A DNA stretch of 41,187 nt from Pirellulales bacterium (GCA_016934075.1 JAFGTN010000580.1:1-41187); one strand, 5' to 3'; positions 1 to 8,310 are shown, counted from the stretch's first letter. The notes: generated by a model from the sequence alone, not told the origin. A program made the numbers and translations.

Positions 1-1
1 C

Positions 2-484
2 AGCATTGAACAGCACCGGGCCATCAAGGAGTCGGTGCCCAATTACCTGATGGTCAAGTCGAATGCCGGCACGGTGGGCTGTACGCCCGAGGGGTGCAAG
101 GCGCTGAGCGAGTTTGTCAATGTTTTTATCGGCGAACACAAATCCGCCGAGTTGGGCCCGCTGGGGGCCGTGGGTTGTTGCAGCTCGATGATCTATTGGA
201 ATCCGCGTGTGACCTTGGATCTCTGGCAACACGTTCACGACGGTGATTGGCAGCATGTCGAAGCCGTGTGTGAACGTCTGAGCAATTTGATCGCATTCCT
301 TCATGGGGAGTACGTTGAGCGAGGTTTCACCGACACGGCCTTTGACCGCATGGGAGGTCGGGCGAGCGGGTTCCTTCAGACTAGTTTGCGATCGCGGGGG
401 CCGTATACCTCGGCGACTCAGAAGGACGTGGATCAGCTTCGGGCTTGGTATGGGGAGCATTTTCCCGAGATGTTGGAAGTTTAG
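2..484 (+). CDS. DapA/DHDPS-family aldolase, C-terminal part
   Basis: The reading frame is open from base 2, so the gene starts upstream of the window and only about 160 C-terminal residues are seen. The segment 'NYLMVKSNAGT' matches the strand of the dihydrodipicolinate synthase/N-acetylneuraminate lyase family that carries the Schiff-base lysine, so K of 'MVKSN' is the likely catalytic residue. The later 'GPLGAVGCCSSM' fits the glycine-rich loop near the barrel end. Members cleave or form 2-keto acid aldol products in the cytoplasm. The true lysine-pathway DapA cannot be told from the many paralogues acting on sugar acids; the carbohydrate-related neighbours favour a paralogue. The following gene starts 14 bases after the stop, suggesting co-transcription. 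Confidence 0.8.
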   Translation, partial: SIEQHRAIKESVPNYLMVKSNAGTVGCTPEGCKALSEFVNVFIGEHKSAELGPLGAVGCCSSMIYWNPRVTLDLWQHVHDGDWQHVEAVCERLSNLIAFLHGEYVERGFTDTAFDRMGGRASGFLQTSLRSRGPYTSATQKDVDQLRAWYGEHFPEMLEV

Positions 485-498
485 GAGCGGTGGTTACT

Positions 499-2919
499 GT
501 GTTACGAACGATCATCGCTCTAATCGTAGCCTTTTGCGCTGCCGGGAGCATACAGTCCGCGGAAGTACTGTTGTCCTGGAAGCCCGACGATAGGGGTGTG
601 CTGCGGGGTTGGCGAACTGGTAAGGGGTGGCGGGCTTGCTCGGGACGGGAGGGTGTGTGGAAAGGAGAGAGCAACGGGCTCGATGCGCATCTCGAGTCGC
701 CCCCTTTCGAACTGGTTGTGGGAGATCGTGACTATGTGGAATTAGAGTGCCGGGTTTCGACGACAGGATGGGTTTCGGCGCATTTTAGGGGGAACGACGT
801 CAAGGGTATCTGTTCGAGCCAGATACTTGTTCGCAAGTCGGATGAGTTCCAGAATGTTCGGTTCTATCCGCCATGGGCCGATTCGAGGAAGCTGAACTGG
901 ATGCGGTTCGACTGGCGGGAATCGACAAAGGTGGAGATTCGGGGCATCCGGATATGCCGCATGACCGAGGAGCTAAAAACGGATACGGCTTGGGACTTGA
1001 CCGCGGAGGGTCAGAGGCGTCGAGTGCTCGCCGACAATTCCGGTAACTATCTCAAGGCTTCGAAAAGTGGCATTGCGTTCGAGACTCGCGATGCGCCACC
1101 TTTTGTAGCTTTGAACGGTTTGAGAATCGATGCGGACACGGACAGTTGGTTGACGGTGACCATGAGTGCCGATCGAGGTGTGCACGGGGGATTTTCCTAT
1201 GAACCGGGGCCTTCGCCCGGCCCGGACGGAAAGCCGCTGAAACGACAATGGAACACATTTTCGATCAGGGCCGATTCGAGGCTTCACACTTACAACATAT
1301 GGCTTGGCGATTACTGGTTGGTAAAGGGGCCGAAGCAGTTAGACAAGCGAAAGCAACACTTCGTCACCGGCACGTTCGAGGGACGCATGCGATCGTTGTA
1401 CCTGGTGCCGTCTTTCGCGTGGGAAAGTTGCGGGGAAGTGAAGAGCGTGAGTATTGGTGACAAGCCCACCGGTCCTCCGCTAGCGGTGATCGAGTATGCC
1501 GGTCCGGCGGCCAGCATGTACCGCCGGGGCGAGCGCGGACCTTTTGCGGTGCGAGTTCGCAATATGGGCGGCCGGGTTCTGAAGGATATTAAGATAAAGG
1601 CTCAAGGCGACGAGGGCTTCTCTTTCGAAACCGCCGAACTCAAAGCCCGTCGCTCCGAAATTCCTCCGGGCGAGGTGGAAACGTTCTTTTTCCACGGCAC
1701 TCCCGCTCAGGTAGGCGTGCAGGATATCTCCGTGAGCCTGAACGCCGCCGGAGCGGATTCGACGGACTCGACTTTCCAATGCAATGTGTATCCGCGAATC
1801 GATCTGCCCCGGGGCAAGATCCCGGAACCGAATCCGCTTCGAACACCCTACCACATCGCCAGCTATTATTTTCCAGGTTGGGCCGCCTTGGATAACGGCG
1901 GTTTGCATTGGGCAACCATTCCGGGACTGGCCGAACGCCGGCCGGCTCTCGGTTATTACAAACAGGAATCACTCGTGCCGGCGGAATGGGACATCAAGTG
2001 GGCCGTTGAACACGGCATCAACGAGTTGGTGGTCCTCTGGTATTTCCACAATCACAAATATCGGTATCCGTTTATTGAGAATTATTTTCTCAATGCCCGC
2101 AACTTGAAGCATATCAAGTTCTGCGTGATGTGGTGTAACCCCCGCAATCCCTGGTGGAAGTACGATGAGAAGGATTTCAAGACGATAATCAGGATGTGGA
2201 TCGACCGGTATTTTTCCCACCCCAGTTATCGAAAAACGGAAGACGGCCGGCCGGTGGCATACGTGCTTGCGGGCTACAATCTGTTATTGAATTACGGCGA
2301 GGAGAAGGCCATTGAGCTGATGGACTGGGCGGATGACGAGGCTCGCAAAGCGGGCTATCCCGGCATCTACTGGATCGCCGCGCAGCACGGTGGCGAGTAC
2401 TATCGAACGGCCGATGCGGAACTGTATGGCAGGATGAATATACGGCAGTTTACGCTTTATAACATCAACGGCCTTGCGGGCCCGGCTTATCCCGGTTATC
2501 AGTCGACCGCGGCGGAGCATGTTCTGACGGGAGCACCGGAGGTTTGGAAACGATTTTCATTGCCGGCCATGTTGCCGGTATTCTGCGGTTGGAGCAGCCG
2601 GGCGTGGAGCGGTTGGAATGGTTCGGTGGTTACTGGATTCACCCCTGAAAAATTCGAGGATCATCTCAGGGATGCGAAACGCTTTCTCGATGCGACCGGT
2701 CGCAAGGATCTGCTGATTGATTGCTGGAATGAGTGGGGCGAGGGCGAGATCCTTGCGCCGCATGCGCACTACGGATTCCGGATGTTGGAAGCGATCCCGA
2801 AGGTCTTTGCTCCGAACGAGACGCCTCGTCCGCCGATCGTGCCGGAGGATGTCGGGATGCAAGTGCCTCAGAGTCCGGGGTTGTGGAAGTATGTGGAAAA
2901 ACCCGCGATTGAACCCTGA
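499..2919 (+). CDS. Secreted protein with WbsX/GH99-like catalytic domain
   Basis: About 806 residues. I chose GTG at 499 because AGGAG (483-487) precedes it and the product then begins with a clean signal peptide (TIIALIVAFCAAGSIQSAE). The track start at 445 lies inside the upstream gene. Residues ~20-450 are beta-rich accessory regions, including a stretch with 'RNMGGRVLKDIKIKAQGDE' typical of an Ig-like/CARDB module. From about residue 455 ('IASYYFPGW') to the end is a TIM-barrel-like domain with 'WDIKWAVEHGINELVVLWY', 'CVMWCNPRNPWW' and 'DCWNEWGEGEILAPHAHYGF', the signature of the Glyco_tran_WbsX/GH99-like family. Such proteins act on extracellular glycans. The E in 'WNEWGEG' is a plausible catalytic acid. 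The exact substrate is unknown. Confidence 0.75.
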   Translation: MLRTIIALIVAFCAAGSIQSAEVLLSWKPDDRGVLRGWRTGKGWRACSGREGVWKGESNGLDAHLESPPFELVVGDRDYVELECRVSTTGWVSAHFRGNDVKGICSSQILVRKSDEFQNVRFYPPWADSRKLNWMRFDWRESTKVEIRGIRICRMTEELKTDTAWDLTAEGQRRRVLADNSGNYLKASKSGIAFETRDAPPFVALNGLRIDADTDSWLTVTMSADRGVHGGFSYEPGPSPGPDGKPLKRQWNTFSIRADSRLHTYNIWLGDYWLVKGPKQLDKRKQHFVTGTFEGRMRSLYLVPSFAWESCGEVKSVSIGDKPTGPPLAVIEYAGPAASMYRRGERGPFAVRVRNMGGRVLKDIKIKAQGDEGFSFETAELKARRSEIPPGEVETFFFHGTPAQVGVQDISVSLNAAGADSTDSTFQCNVYPRIDLPRGKIPEPNPLRTPYHIASYYFPGWAALDNGGLHWATIPGLAERRPALGYYKQESLVPAEWDIKWAVEHGINELVVLWYFHNHKYRYPFIENYFLNARNLKHIKFCVMWCNPRNPWWKYDEKDFKTIIRMWIDRYFSHPSYRKTEDGRPVAYVLAGYNLLLNYGEEKAIELMDWADDEARKAGYPGIYWIAAQHGGEYYRTADAELYGRMNIRQFTLYNINGLAGPAYPGYQSTAAEHVLTGAPEVWKRFSLPAMLPVFCGWSSRAWSGWNGSVVTGFTPEKFEDHLRDAKRFLDATGRKDLLIDCWNEWGEGEILAPHAHYGFRMLEAIPKVFAPNETPRPPIVPEDVGMQVPQSPGLWKYVEKPAIEP

Positions 2920-2952
2920 ACAGGCATAGCATCGAGTTGGAATGCGTATTAT

Positions 2953-4164
2953 TTAGCGTCTGGACGGCGCGGCGAAAGGATCCATGCTCGGTGAATTGGC
3001 CTGTGGCTTCTGGCCGAATCGGGTGACGGCGTTGTCTTCGTCGGTTACGAGCACTCCGTAGGGACGTACCACGAAACGCACAGGGTAGGTCGTGTCCTCT
3101 ATGGCTTGCAGGACGTCTTTGAGAGGGATGTCTTTGAGGCTGACCGTGACCGGGGTGCCCGAGATGCCGCTCTCGCTGTCAAGGATGAATTGGACCTTTG
3201 TTAAATCTTGCAGAAATTGGGTGACATCCTTTATCTCTGTCTCTTGAAACTCGAGCGAGACCGGCTTTTCGAATTCCTTGGGCATTTTTTGCTGGGGCTC
3301 CGGGGCCTTGGTCGTCGTGGTTGCATCGCTGTTCACCGTAAAAGTTCCCACAAGACCCGCCGGTGAATGCTTTCCGATGCCAATGTATGTTCTGCCTGCG
3401 GGGAGAGTGGCTTGACCGACGGCTCCTAATGAACCGATTAGAACGGGGAGTTCGCGTTCGATTTGCGCCAACTCCGCCCGGGCGGAGATGTAGGCGCGGG
3501 CCAGCTCGACGTTTTCGCGTTCTTTATTGACTTTGGCTTCGAGGCGTTCGACATTCCGCCGGGCGACTTTCCATCTTGCGCGAATTTCTATCACGCTGCG
3601 GGCAACGTCGAGTTGAATTCTTTCGAGGTTGGCCTGAGCCTGTTGCAACGCGGCTCGTGCCGAGACGACTTCGGGGCTGATGGACATGGCCCGGGCAAGC
3701 AGGCTTTCGATTTCCGGAATGTCCTTATCGGCGGGCCGGGCCGAGAGGGCGATGGCAAGGACTTCGTTCAGTGGAAGTTCGGCGAGATTTTTTTGGGGGC
3801 GTTTAACGCGTCCCGAACTCCTCATGCCTTGCGGCATTCCGGGGGCGCCCATTCCCATGCCGCCCATCATGCCCATACCCATGCCGCCCTCCATGCCCAT
3901 GCCGGGGCCCATCATACCGCCTTCCATTCCCATGCCGGGCATTCCCATTCTGCCCTTGGGTTCTCGGGCTTGTGAAAGATGATTGGCCGGTGGTGAGCCG
4001 GGCAGCATCCCTCCGGGACCCATCATATCCATGCCTATATCGCCGGCTTTGTCTTTTTTCTGTCCATCGGCCGTCGCATCGGTGAGACCAACGGCGAACA
4101 TGGCCACAAGCATGGCCGAGACGGCGATGATTGTCCAAAATCTTTTACGCGCCACGATTTTCAT
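2953..4164 (-). CDS. Exported Met/Gly-rich protein with secretin-N/STN-like C-terminus
   Basis: 403 residues, ATG preceded by AAGGAG. An N-terminal signal peptide (residues ~8-32) is followed by a low-complexity Met/Gly segment (~45-112) made of repeated 'GMGMEGGM' and 'GMGMMGGMG' units. Residues ~150-240 are an Ala/Glu/Arg-rich coiled coil ('ALQQAQANLERIQLDVA') resembling outer-membrane-efflux helices. Residues ~295-385 ('VSLEFQETEIKDVTQFLQ', 'PVTVSLKDIPLKDVLQAI') match the fold of secretin N-domains/STN modules. Its start overlaps the end of the upstream gene by 20 bases, so it is the last gene of the ECF sigma operon. Function is not known; the Met-rich part might bind metal (speculation). 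Confidence 0.75.
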   Translation of the reverse strand: MKIVARKRFWTIIAVSAMLVAMFAVGLTDATADGQKKDKAGDIGMDMMGPGGMLPGSPPANHLSQAREPKGRMGMPGMGMEGGMMGPGMGMEGGMGMGMMGGMGMGAPGMPQGMRSSGRVKRPQKNLAELPLNEVLAIALSARPADKDIPEIESLLARAMSISPEVVSARAALQQAQANLERIQLDVARSVIEIRARWKVARRNVERLEAKVNKERENVELARAYISARAELAQIERELPVLIGSLGAVGQATLPAGRTYIGIGKHSPAGLVGTFTVNSDATTTTKAPEPQQKMPKEFEKPVSLEFQETEIKDVTQFLQDLTKVQFILDSESGISGTPVTVSLKDIPLKDVLQAIEDTTYPVRFVVRPYGVLVTDEDNAVTRFGQKPQANSPSMDPFAAPSRR

Positions 4165-4723
4165 CTCTCTTCTCCTTTTCGTTGAGTTCTTGTTTAAGTG
4201 CCATTAATAACCAACTGTCGCGTTGTGGACAGATTTTCAATTCTTCGGGCGTGGCAATGCGCAAAGCGCGCCGATAGCCGCGAATGGCCGCCACGGTGTT
4301 CGCGTCGCGGTACAGGTAACGGTCGCTGATCTTGCAGATCAACTCGAATCGAGTGGGGTTGGGGCGAGTCTGTTTCGATGTGTCTTTATCCCCCTCTGTT
4401 TGCGCCGCGATTCCATGAGGAGCGGCTTTGGGAGTGTCATTCCTTGAAATGGCCTTTTTGATTGGCGTTGTTTCAATTGCCGAAGCGGCCGCGAACTCTT
4501 GCGGTGCCGCGGAATTATGAAAATGGTTCCAAGCCTGCATGGTACCGATGCCGGCGAGATAAAACACGGCCAGAGCCGAGCCGACGGCGGCGCGGCGCGT
4601 CCAGCGGCGGCGGCGAACGATTCGCGTGGTTTGGGATAAAAGCGTCTGTCGCAAGTGGCTCGTCTCCGGTATTGGCAAGGACGCTCGTGTATGGGCTTTT
4701 TGTCCTGTGTTGGATTCGATCAT
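4145..4723 (-). CDS. Single-pass membrane protein of the ECF operon (possible anti-sigma factor)
   Basis: 192 residues. A basic N-terminal cytoplasmic segment (~1-45, 'RIVRRRRWTRRA') precedes one hydrophobic helix (~46-65, 'VGSALAVFYLAGIGTMQAW'); a polar, Ala/Thr-rich linker and a C-terminal charged domain ('RFELICKISDRYLYRD', 'WLLMALKQELNEKEK') follow. The layout (short cytoplasmic part, one TM, extracytoplasmic part) and its place directly after an ECF sigma gene suggest an anti-sigma or signal-sensing partner. No zinc-binding anti-sigma motif (HxxxCxxC) is seen, so this is inferred from context only. The 3' end overlaps the next gene by 20 bases. Confidence 0.6.
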   Translation of the reverse strand: MIESNTGQKAHTRASLPIPETSHLRQTLLSQTTRIVRRRRWTRRAAVGSALAVFYLAGIGTMQAWNHFHNSAAPQEFAAASAIETTPIKKAISRNDTPKAAPHGIAAQTEGDKDTSKQTRPNPTRFELICKISDRYLYRDANTVAAIRGYRRALRIATPEELKICPQRDSWLLMALKQELNEKEKRDENRGA

Positions 4724-4792
4724 TTCACCATCCCCATGGAGATTTGTTTGACCAATATAATCTTGTGTGTTGTGTAAGACTGATTCCTAATT

Positions 4793-4853
4793 TCCCTCGC
4801 TTGCGCTTCGGGTTAGTATGGTTGGTTGCCCTTCGCTTGCGCTTCGGGTTGGT
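4793..4853. repeat. Tandem 'NPKRKR'-coding repeats
   Basis: Two copies of a unit close to CGCTTGCGCTTCGGGTT are separated by about 20 bases, in the gap between the sigma gene and the membrane protein gene. Read on the minus strand the unit encodes 'TNPKRKRG'-like peptides, which is why the track shows an ORF here (4725-4943). From general knowledge this motif is scattered in planctomycete intergenic DNA. I treat it as a dispersed repeat, not a gene. Confidence 0.7.
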
Positions 4854-4854
4854 G

Positions 4855-5430
4855 TTATTCTTGTTTGTCGGATTGGTATATTTCTCGGAACAGGCTCCTT
4901 GCTCGACCCAGAAGCGATTCGATTGCTTTGGGAGTTTCGCCACGGACAGTGGCGATCTGGGCCACCGTCAAGTTGTCTAAGTATTTTGCCCGCAAAACTT
5001 CGTCGTAATGGTCGGGCAAGCGGTTGAGGGTCTGGGCGACGCGCAGCCCGCGTTGTTTACGTTGTTGCTTTGCCTGGTGCAAATCGGCCGATGCGTCGGC
5101 GAGGGTCTCGACGTCGACTGTTTCGCGATGTTTCTGGCTGGTCATCTGTTTTCGCATGTGGCTGCGGAGCACGTTGGTTGCGATTCCACGGAGCCAAATC
5201 AGGAAGGATGCCCGAGCCGGGTCGAACTTTCGCACTTGTCGCACGGCCGTGAGCCATGTTTCCTGGACGACCTCGTCTGCCTGGTCCCGCCGCGCGCCGC
5301 AGCGCCAGTGGACATAGGCGTAGAGTTCGTCGAAGGATTCCTCGTACCACACCAGCCAGGCGCGATCGTCGCCGGCCAAAACCGCGCGGCGGAGCATACG
5401 GTCGCGCTGTATCCGGTTGCTGGGTTCCAT
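4855..5430 (-). CDS. ECF-type RNA polymerase sigma factor
   Basis: 191 residues from ATG at 5430 (MEPSNRIQRD). The longer track ORF (to 5526) would translate a dispersed repeat ('ASSLQT' twice), so I reject its extra 32 residues. Sigma region 2 is seen at ~25-90 ('FDELYAYVHWRCGARRDQ', 'DEVVQETWLTAVRQ', 'FLIWLRGIATNVLR'). Sigma region 4 is seen at ~125-185 ('LNRLPDHYDEVLRAKYLD', 'LTVAQIATVRGETPKAIES') and includes the helix-turn-helix. There is no sigma 1.1 or region 3, as expected for ECF factors. It heads a three-gene minus-strand operon with the membrane protein and the Met/Gly-rich exported protein, so it likely controls an envelope-related response. No clear Shine-Dalgarno was seen. Confidence 0.88.
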   Translation of the reverse strand: MEPSNRIQRDRMLRRAVLAGDDRAWLVWYEESFDELYAYVHWRCGARRDQADEVVQETWLTAVRQVRKFDPARASFLIWLRGIATNVLRSHMRKQMTSQKHRETVDVETLADASADLHQAKQQRKQRGLRVAQTLNRLPDHYDEVLRAKYLDNLTVAQIATVRGETPKAIESLLGRARSLFREIYQSDKQE

Positions 5431-5452
5431 GCCTGTTCCGCAGTCGAGTTGA

Positions 5453-5526
5453 GTTTGCAGACTGGAAGCCTGCACCACAATTTGGCAAACTCTTTTGTAC
5501 GTTTGCAGGCTGGAAGCCCGCATCAC
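5453..5526. repeat. Direct repeat pair upstream of sigma gene
   Basis: Two near-identical units beginning GTTTGCAG(A/G)CTGGAAGCC(T/C)GCA occur at 5453 and 5501, 48 bases apart. They sit directly 5' of the sigma gene and create the false N-terminal extension of its ORF. Dispersed repeat; function unknown. Confidence 0.7.
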
Positions 5527-6044
5527 CGTTCATCCTCTTCCACCATATTATTGTCGCAAGCTGAAAAAAACCCTCGCGAAAAGTTTTTAAAATGGGGAGA
5601 TTTTTGGAGTGCGGTGGGGGTATGGGTTTATAGTCGAATTCGCGAGAAATCTGATCATTTTCGGTGGTACTGCGGAGCATCCGAATTCTTGCGTGCTCCG
5701 ACTACTTCTTGGCCAAAGCCTTTTTCCGAGGCATCCCCTCGTTGGCGTGCCGTTGTCGATAGGCGATCCGGGGTTCATTTGTTTGCGTAAATCTTTCTTC
5801 AGTCGTGAGTTATGGACATTGTGGCTTTCCGCTGGTTATGATTTTTTTACAGGTTCATGCCGCATAACGCGTATAATGGCCATTAACTTGCATGCGAGCT
5901 AGCAGCCCGTTGAAAAACACAAGTTAGACCTATTGGAAAGGAAGCGACGCGCAGCGTCGGTTGCTTTACTTTGCGTGCGGCTTATGTAGTCAGTTATAAC
6001 CTCCACTGGACAAGGAACTTACATCCCCTTGCCGTAAGCACTCG
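5527..6044. other. Gene-free stretch
   Basis: No convincing coding sequence. It starts AT-rich and probably carries the sigma operon promoter, but no confident -35/-10 pair was picked. AGCCCGTTGAAAAAC near 5901 looks like debris of a transposable-element end (weak). The ORFs listed here are shadows or random frames. Confidence 0.4.
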
Positions 6045-6362
6045 AAGGGTGCAATCTTGGCTGACTATTTCCGCCACTTGTTGTTGCCCGAGGATAAGTT
6101 TGCCGACTGCAAACGTCCGGAACCGAGCATTCCCAGTTCCATCGGCCACTACAAGGAATGGTTGGTGGCATGCAAGTCGGGCGGCCCGACTTCGTGTAAT
6201 TTCGAATACGGCGGCGTTTTGACCGAGGCCGTGTTGTTGGGTTTAGTTTCGCATAACGCGCGGCAGAAGATCGAATGGGATGCCGAGAACCTGAAGGCTG
6301 TGGGTTGTCAGGAGGCCGATCAATTTATTCATCGTCCGTACCGCAAGGGCTGGACACTGTAG
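6045..6362 (+). pseudogene. 3' fragment of a Gfo/Idh/MocA-family oxidoreductase
   Basis: The open frame encodes about 105 residues: 'GAILADYFRHLLLPEDKF', 'GHYKEWLVACKSGGPTSCNF', 'GGVLTEAVLLGLVSHNA', 'QKIEWDAENLKA', ending 'ADQFIHRPYRKGWTL'. This is the characteristic C-terminus of the large secreted NAD-dependent oxidoreductases of planctomycetes (Gfo/Idh/MocA, often Tat-exported). The N-terminal Rossmann domain and catalytic region are absent: the frame is closed by a stop at 5997 and unrelated sequence lies upstream. It is a relic of a gene about four times longer. It could only be expressed as a fragment from TTG 6057. Confidence 0.75.
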
Positions 6363-6367
6363 GTCGT

Positions 6368-6514
6368 CACATAGCAGATATGGTTCGCCGTTTCTGCCAA
6401 GGCCAACCGCCACCCGTTCCGGCACGGTGTGGATATGAAGCACTGCGTGTAACATACGCGGCTATTAAATCTTTTGAAGAAGGTCGTCGCGTAGTGATTA
6501 GTGAAGTTAGTTGA
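6368..6514 (+). pseudogene. Second oxidoreductase C-terminal remnant
   Basis: Immediately after the first remnant, in another frame, comes 'IADMVRRFCQGQPPPVPA' followed by 'GYEALRVTYAAIKSFEEGRR'. This is the usual last ~45 residues of standard-length Gfo/Idh/MocA dehydrogenases ('G.PPPV...G..AL.....A..ES...GR.V'). No start or Rossmann domain precedes it. Two tails of different subfamilies lie back to back, pointing to deletion between neighbouring paralogues. The match is short, so confidence is moderate. Confidence 0.55.
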
Positions 6515-6522
6515 TGCCGATC

Positions 6523-6602
6523 GTGTGGCACGCCCAGAATGGGCGTGAAAAGGAGAAGTTTTGATATAGAACCTCTCCACGCCCATGCTGGGCGTGCCAC
6601 AC
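6523..6602. repeat. Inverted repeat, 25-bp arms
   Basis: The left arm (6523-6547) and right arm (6578-6602) are reverse complements with one mismatch. Each arm is itself a small palindrome (CACGCCCA..TGGGCGTG). The loop is about 30 bases. It is REP/MITE-like and may act as a transcription boundary between the remnant and the ThuA-like gene. Confidence 0.75.
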
Positions 6603-6702
6603 AACTGCTGACGATGCAAATCATTGCTTTTTAGTGTCGGATCGGCTATATTCATCATTTTCACCATCCGCCCCTTTCCCACCGATTTGAGGAAGATCCA
6701 TC

Positions 6703-7572
6703 ATGTCCTACCGAAATTGTTTTGCTATTATTGTTGTATGCATCGCCTTGTGCGCTTCGGCCCATGCAGGGCCTATTAAGGCCTTGATCGTCGACGGTCA
6801 AAACAATCATGACTGGAAGGGAACGACACCGATGTTGAAGAAACAGTTGGAGGAAACCGGGCTGTTCAGCGTGGATGTAGTTACCTCGCCCGAAAAAGGC
6901 AAGAGCATGGACGGTTTCAATCCACAGTTTTCGAAATACGATGTGGTTGTCAGTAATTACACGGGCGATCCCTGGCCGGAAAGAGTGAAGAAAGCGCTGG
7001 AGGATTATGTTGCGGGGGGAGGCGGCCTGGTGATTTATCATGCGGCCAACAACGCATTTGCGGATTGGAAGGCATATAACGAGATGATCGCGGTCGGCGG
7101 TTGGGGAGGCCGCAATGAAAAACACGGGCCGTATATCTACTGGCGAGACGGGAAGGTTGTGCGGGACATGGAACCCGGTCGAGGCGGTAGTCACGGTCCG
7201 CAACACGAATTCGTTATCGTTGTACGCGAGCCGAATCACCCAATTACGCGGGGGTTGCCTGAAAAGTTTATGCACTCGTCAGACGAGCTCTATTGCAAAC
7301 TACGTGGTCCGGCGAAGAACCTTACGTTGCTGGCGACAGCTTTCTCGCCGAAAGACAAACGCGGCACGGGCAGGCATGAGCCGATGTTGATGACCATTGC
7401 CTACGGCAAGGGGCGCGTTTTTCACACGGCCTTCGGGCACGGTCCCAAGCAGTTGCATAGCGTTGCATTTATTGTGACCTTTCAGCGCGGCACCGAATGG
7501 GCCGCCACCGGCAAAGTGACGCAGAAGTTGCCGAAAGATTTTCCCGGACCCGATAAGCCGAGTATGCGGTAG
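6703..7572 (+). CDS. Secreted ThuA-like domain protein
   Basis: 289 residues; ATG preceded by GAGGA at 6-10 bases spacing. A signal peptide (residues ~1-22, 'FAIIVVCIALCASAHA') precedes a single ThuA/trehalose-utilisation-like domain (~25-265), a class I glutamine-amidotransferase-like fold. Recognisable blocks are 'ALIVDGQNNHDWKGT', 'YDVVVSNYTGDPWP', 'YVAGGGGLVIYHAANNAF', 'HPITRGLPEKFMHSSDELY', 'PMLMTIAYGKGRVFHTAFGH' and the final 'GTEWAATGKV'. ThuA-like proteins are common exported proteins of planctomycetes, often next to oxidoreductases like the two relics just upstream, and are tied to carbohydrate metabolism; the reaction is not established. The gene looks intact and stands alone. Confidence 0.85.
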   Translation: MSYRNCFAIIVVCIALCASAHAGPIKALIVDGQNNHDWKGTTPMLKKQLEETGLFSVDVVTSPEKGKSMDGFNPQFSKYDVVVSNYTGDPWPERVKKALEDYVAGGGGLVIYHAANNAFADWKAYNEMIAVGGWGGRNEKHGPYIYWRDGKVVRDMEPGRGGSHGPQHEFVIVVREPNHPITRGLPEKFMHSSDELYCKLRGPAKNLTLLATAFSPKDKRGTGRHEPMLMTIAYGKGRVFHTAFGHGPKQLHSVAFIVTFQRGTEWAATGKVTQKLPKDFPGPDKPSMR

Positions 7573-7587
7573 CGGGCGATTGAATAA

Positions 7588-7667
7588 GGGTGCCACTGCT
7601 GGCTTGTCCAGCAGCGAATGAAAGAAACTCCCGGAAAACACTGCTGGACAAGCCAGCAGTGGCACCC
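7588..7667. repeat. Inverted repeat, 27-bp perfect arms
   Basis: The arm 7588-7614 and the arm 7641-7667 are exact reverse complements around a 26-base loop. Each arm contains the palindromic core CTGCTGGACAAGCCAGCAG. A third single copy of the arm lies at 11187-11213. The element sits just after the ThuA-like gene and at the broken 5' end of the next remnant, so it may mark the rearrangement point. Confidence 0.8.
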
Positions 7668-7681
7668 GACGCTAGTGCTGA

Positions 7682-8167
7682 CAATACAACAACGCAGGCA
7701 ACGATTATAGTTGGATTGCCAATAGTCCCAGTCCCACGCTCGGGAAGGGATTTGCCGGGATCAGTTTTGCAGCCGCCAAGGAAATCAACGGCATCGCCTT
7801 CGGACGCGATAGTACCTTAAAGTATACCGATAGACATCTCGGTCTATATACTCTGCAATACACTACCGTGCTGAATCCGGATGTGAATACGTCCGATGCA
7901 TCTTGGACTGATATCGGAACGCTCAACTACGGTGCTGCCGGTGGTCCATTCTATAGCCAGCCCTCGATTAGACACCGTTACAGTTTCGACCCAGTTCAAG
8001 CAACGGGCATCAGACTAATTGTGCCGGGATGTGAAACCTCCGGAAGTCAAGCTGGAACCTGTATCGAGGAGATCGAAGTCTACGGGACGGTGCCCGAACC
8101 AAGCGTTGTTGCCATGCTGCTTGCAGTTTTGATTTCGGCGGTATTTTTATGCCGAAGAGGGGACTGA
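7682..8167 (+). pseudogene. 5'-truncated secreted discoidin-like protein with PEP-CTERM tail
   Basis: The frame is open from just after a TGA at 7679 and encodes about 161 residues, far longer than the 99-residue track entry. It reads 'NDYSWIANSPSPTLGKGFAG', 'KEINGIAFGRDSTLKYTDR', 'YTLQYTTVLNPDVN', 'YSFDPVQATGIRLIVPG' and 'IEEIEVYG', the pattern of a galactose-binding (F5/8 type C/discoidin-like) domain. The C-terminus 'VPEPSVVAMLLAVLISAVFL' plus 'CRRGD' is a textbook PEP-CTERM sorting signal: PEP motif, hydrophobic helix, basic end. No signal peptide or start is present. It is a 3' piece of a larger exported protein, next to an inverted repeat. Confidence 0.7.
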
Positions 8168-8310
8168 ATAAATATCTGATTTCCGAAGCGGGTTGCAGCT
8201 ATTATTTCTAACGCCTTGCCACGAATGACATTTGATACGGGGCACCAATAGCTAGTTGCGCCTTTGTACCATTCACGAGTAAGTTCAAACAATCTAAATC
8301 GTTGTACCAG

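Noticed and set aside
3463-3982. Plus-strand His/Ala-rich and Met/Pro-rich ORFs
   Set aside because: They are antisense readings of the Met/Gly repeats of the minus-strand exported protein.
4725-4943. 72-residue ORF rich in NPKRKR
   Set aside because: Product of a known type of dispersed repeat; no start signal and it overlaps the sigma gene.
5431-5526. N-terminal extension of the sigma factor
   Set aside because: It is encoded by two copies of a dispersed direct repeat.
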